The notes below the pieces were generated by a model. That model did not search any database and was not told the DNA's origin. It saw only the letters and a list, made by a program, of their open reading frames with translations. The position numbers and the translations under genes were made by a program. A DNA stretch of 64,000 nt, taken from assembly GCF_023554255.2 (NCBI RefSeq), contig NZ_JAMJWD020000001.1:496001-560000 (forward strand), given 5' to 3'. This document shows, piece by piece, positions 63,638 through 64,000 of the stretch; positions within the stretch are counted from its first letter, which is position 1, and each line of letters opens with the position of its first letter. The DNA comes from Phyllobacterium sp. 21LDTY02-6 (GTDB lineage Bacteria > Pseudomonadota > Alphaproteobacteria > Rhizobiales > Rhizobiaceae).

Positions 63638-64000
63638 ATGAAACACATCATTTTCGGTGGCGACGGATTTGTCGGCCGCCATCTTGCACCAAAACTGGCC
63701 GCGGAAGGCCAGGAGGTTGTCGTCGCGGACATCGTCAAGAGCGACTTGGCCCATTATGGGCAGGTACGTTTCTTCCATTGCGACGTTACCGATCCCAACT
63801 CCGTCCAGGCCGTGGGCATGACGGCAGGGGATATGGTCTATAACCTTTCCGCGAAGATGCTTTCGCCGCTGCAGGTCAGGGCCAAGCGGCATGATTTCTT
63901 CTTTCCGGTCAATTATTACGGCACGGAGAACATCATCAAGGAGATGGACCGGGCAGGGGCCAGCAATTTCGTCCACTACACCACCGATATGATTTACGGC
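63638..64000 (+). CDS. NAD-dependent epimerase/dehydratase, 5' part (continues past window)
   Basis: The first 121 residues of an extended SDR protein. MKHIIFGGDGFVGRHLAPKLAAEGQEVVVADI is the NAD-binding motif (GGxGFxG), FHCDVTDPNSVQAV and VYNLSAKM are the usual following strands, and YTTDMIYG the start of the active-site region. It starts 11 bases after the SMR-like gene. By position it may be the sugar epimerase that completes the pathway, but it is not the typical DprE2 short SDR. Confidence 0.75.
   Translation, partial: MKHIIFGGDGFVGRHLAPKLAAEGQEVVVADIVKSDLAHYGQVRFFHCDVTDPNSVQAVGMTAGDMVYNLSAKMLSPLQVRAKRHDFFFPVNYYGTENIIKEMDRAGASNFVHYTTDMIYG

Overview
The window reads as chromosomal core DNA of an alphaproteobacterium of the order Rhizobiales (Hyphomicrobiales), most like the Mesorhizobium/Phyllobacteriaceae side. 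This placement is inference. It rests on high GC, a circularly permuted two-piece tmRNA gene whose tag reads ANDNYAEARLAA, a single-ORF SecD-SecF fusion, the order thyA-folA-hflK-hflC-degP-serB-miaA-ilvI-ilvH-ilvC, and families such as DUF2853, DUF4169 and alphaproteobacterial SspB. I see no prophage, insertion sequence, CRISPR array or conjugative module.

Layout. 1-4.1 kb: the end of an AsmA-like protein, a VOC protein, a DUF4169/ribbon-helix-helix pair, SspB and a TetR regulator divergent from a Bcr/CflA efflux pump (4.26-5.47 kb) with paired inverted repeats between them. 5.5-7 kb: a small P-loop ATPase, the tmRNA gene (minus strand, about 6.18-6.50 kb) and a DUF2853 protein. 7.2-16.7 kb: thymidylate synthase, exonuclease III, small proteins, DHFR, HflK-HflC-DUF2065, a Do-type protease, SerB and MiaA. 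16.7-19.4 kb: acetolactate synthase ilvIH behind an attenuator that encodes a short Ile/Leu/Val-rich leader peptide. 19.5-22.2 kb: a LysE exporter and a cobalt-type nitrile hydratase operon (alpha, beta, accessory protein, small secreted protein). 22.2-29.4 kb: a RecD-like helicase, PdxJ, a Kup potassium transporter, an FAD monooxygenase, a TetR regulator and IlvC.

29.4-34.4 kb: a secreted protein, an EEP-family hydrolase followed by a NUDIX protein ending in a 20-bp tandem repeat, a PhzF protein, tRNA-Lys(CTT), a RidA-family protein, about 0.7 kb of non-coding DNA with two long inverted repeats, and ribosomal protein bS21. 34.5-39 kb: an FMN reductase and a TPP-riboswitch-controlled thiCOSG operon. 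39-43 kb: an Rrf2 regulator with conserved cysteines, a small protein and a sulfate ABC importer (binding protein, CysT, CysW, no CysA). 43-49.7 kb: an alpha/beta hydrolase, a YbhN-like membrane protein, a CPA2 antiporter with a TrkA-N domain, fused SecDF and a small membrane protein. 49.9-53.2 kb: a 2OG-Fe(II) oxygenase and a purine-catabolic pair (PuuD-type urate oxidase, guanine deaminase). 53.2-57.1 kb: heterotetrameric sarcosine oxidase subunits delta, alpha and gamma without an adjacent beta subunit. 57.3-60.2 kb: a large MscS-type channel and a small secreted protein. 60.4-64 kb: the start of a cluster that resembles decaprenylphosphoryl-D-arabinose synthesis (HAD-UbiA transferase, DprE1-like oxidase, SMR-like membrane protein, SDR/epimerase cut by the window end).

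The genes work together in a few clear groups: branched-chain amino acid synthesis (ilvIH, ilvC) with its own translation-coupled control, thymidylate/folate metabolism (thyA, folA), membrane protein quality control (HflKC, Do protease), thiamine synthesis and sulfur uptake. The signals I find most worth follow-up are the ilv leader, which looks leaderless, the possible lipid-linked arabinose cluster, the soxB-less sarcosine oxidase locus, the 20-bp repeat at the NUDIX stop codon and the inverted repeats at 33.4-34.1 kb. I cannot claim an entirely new system from sequence reading alone.
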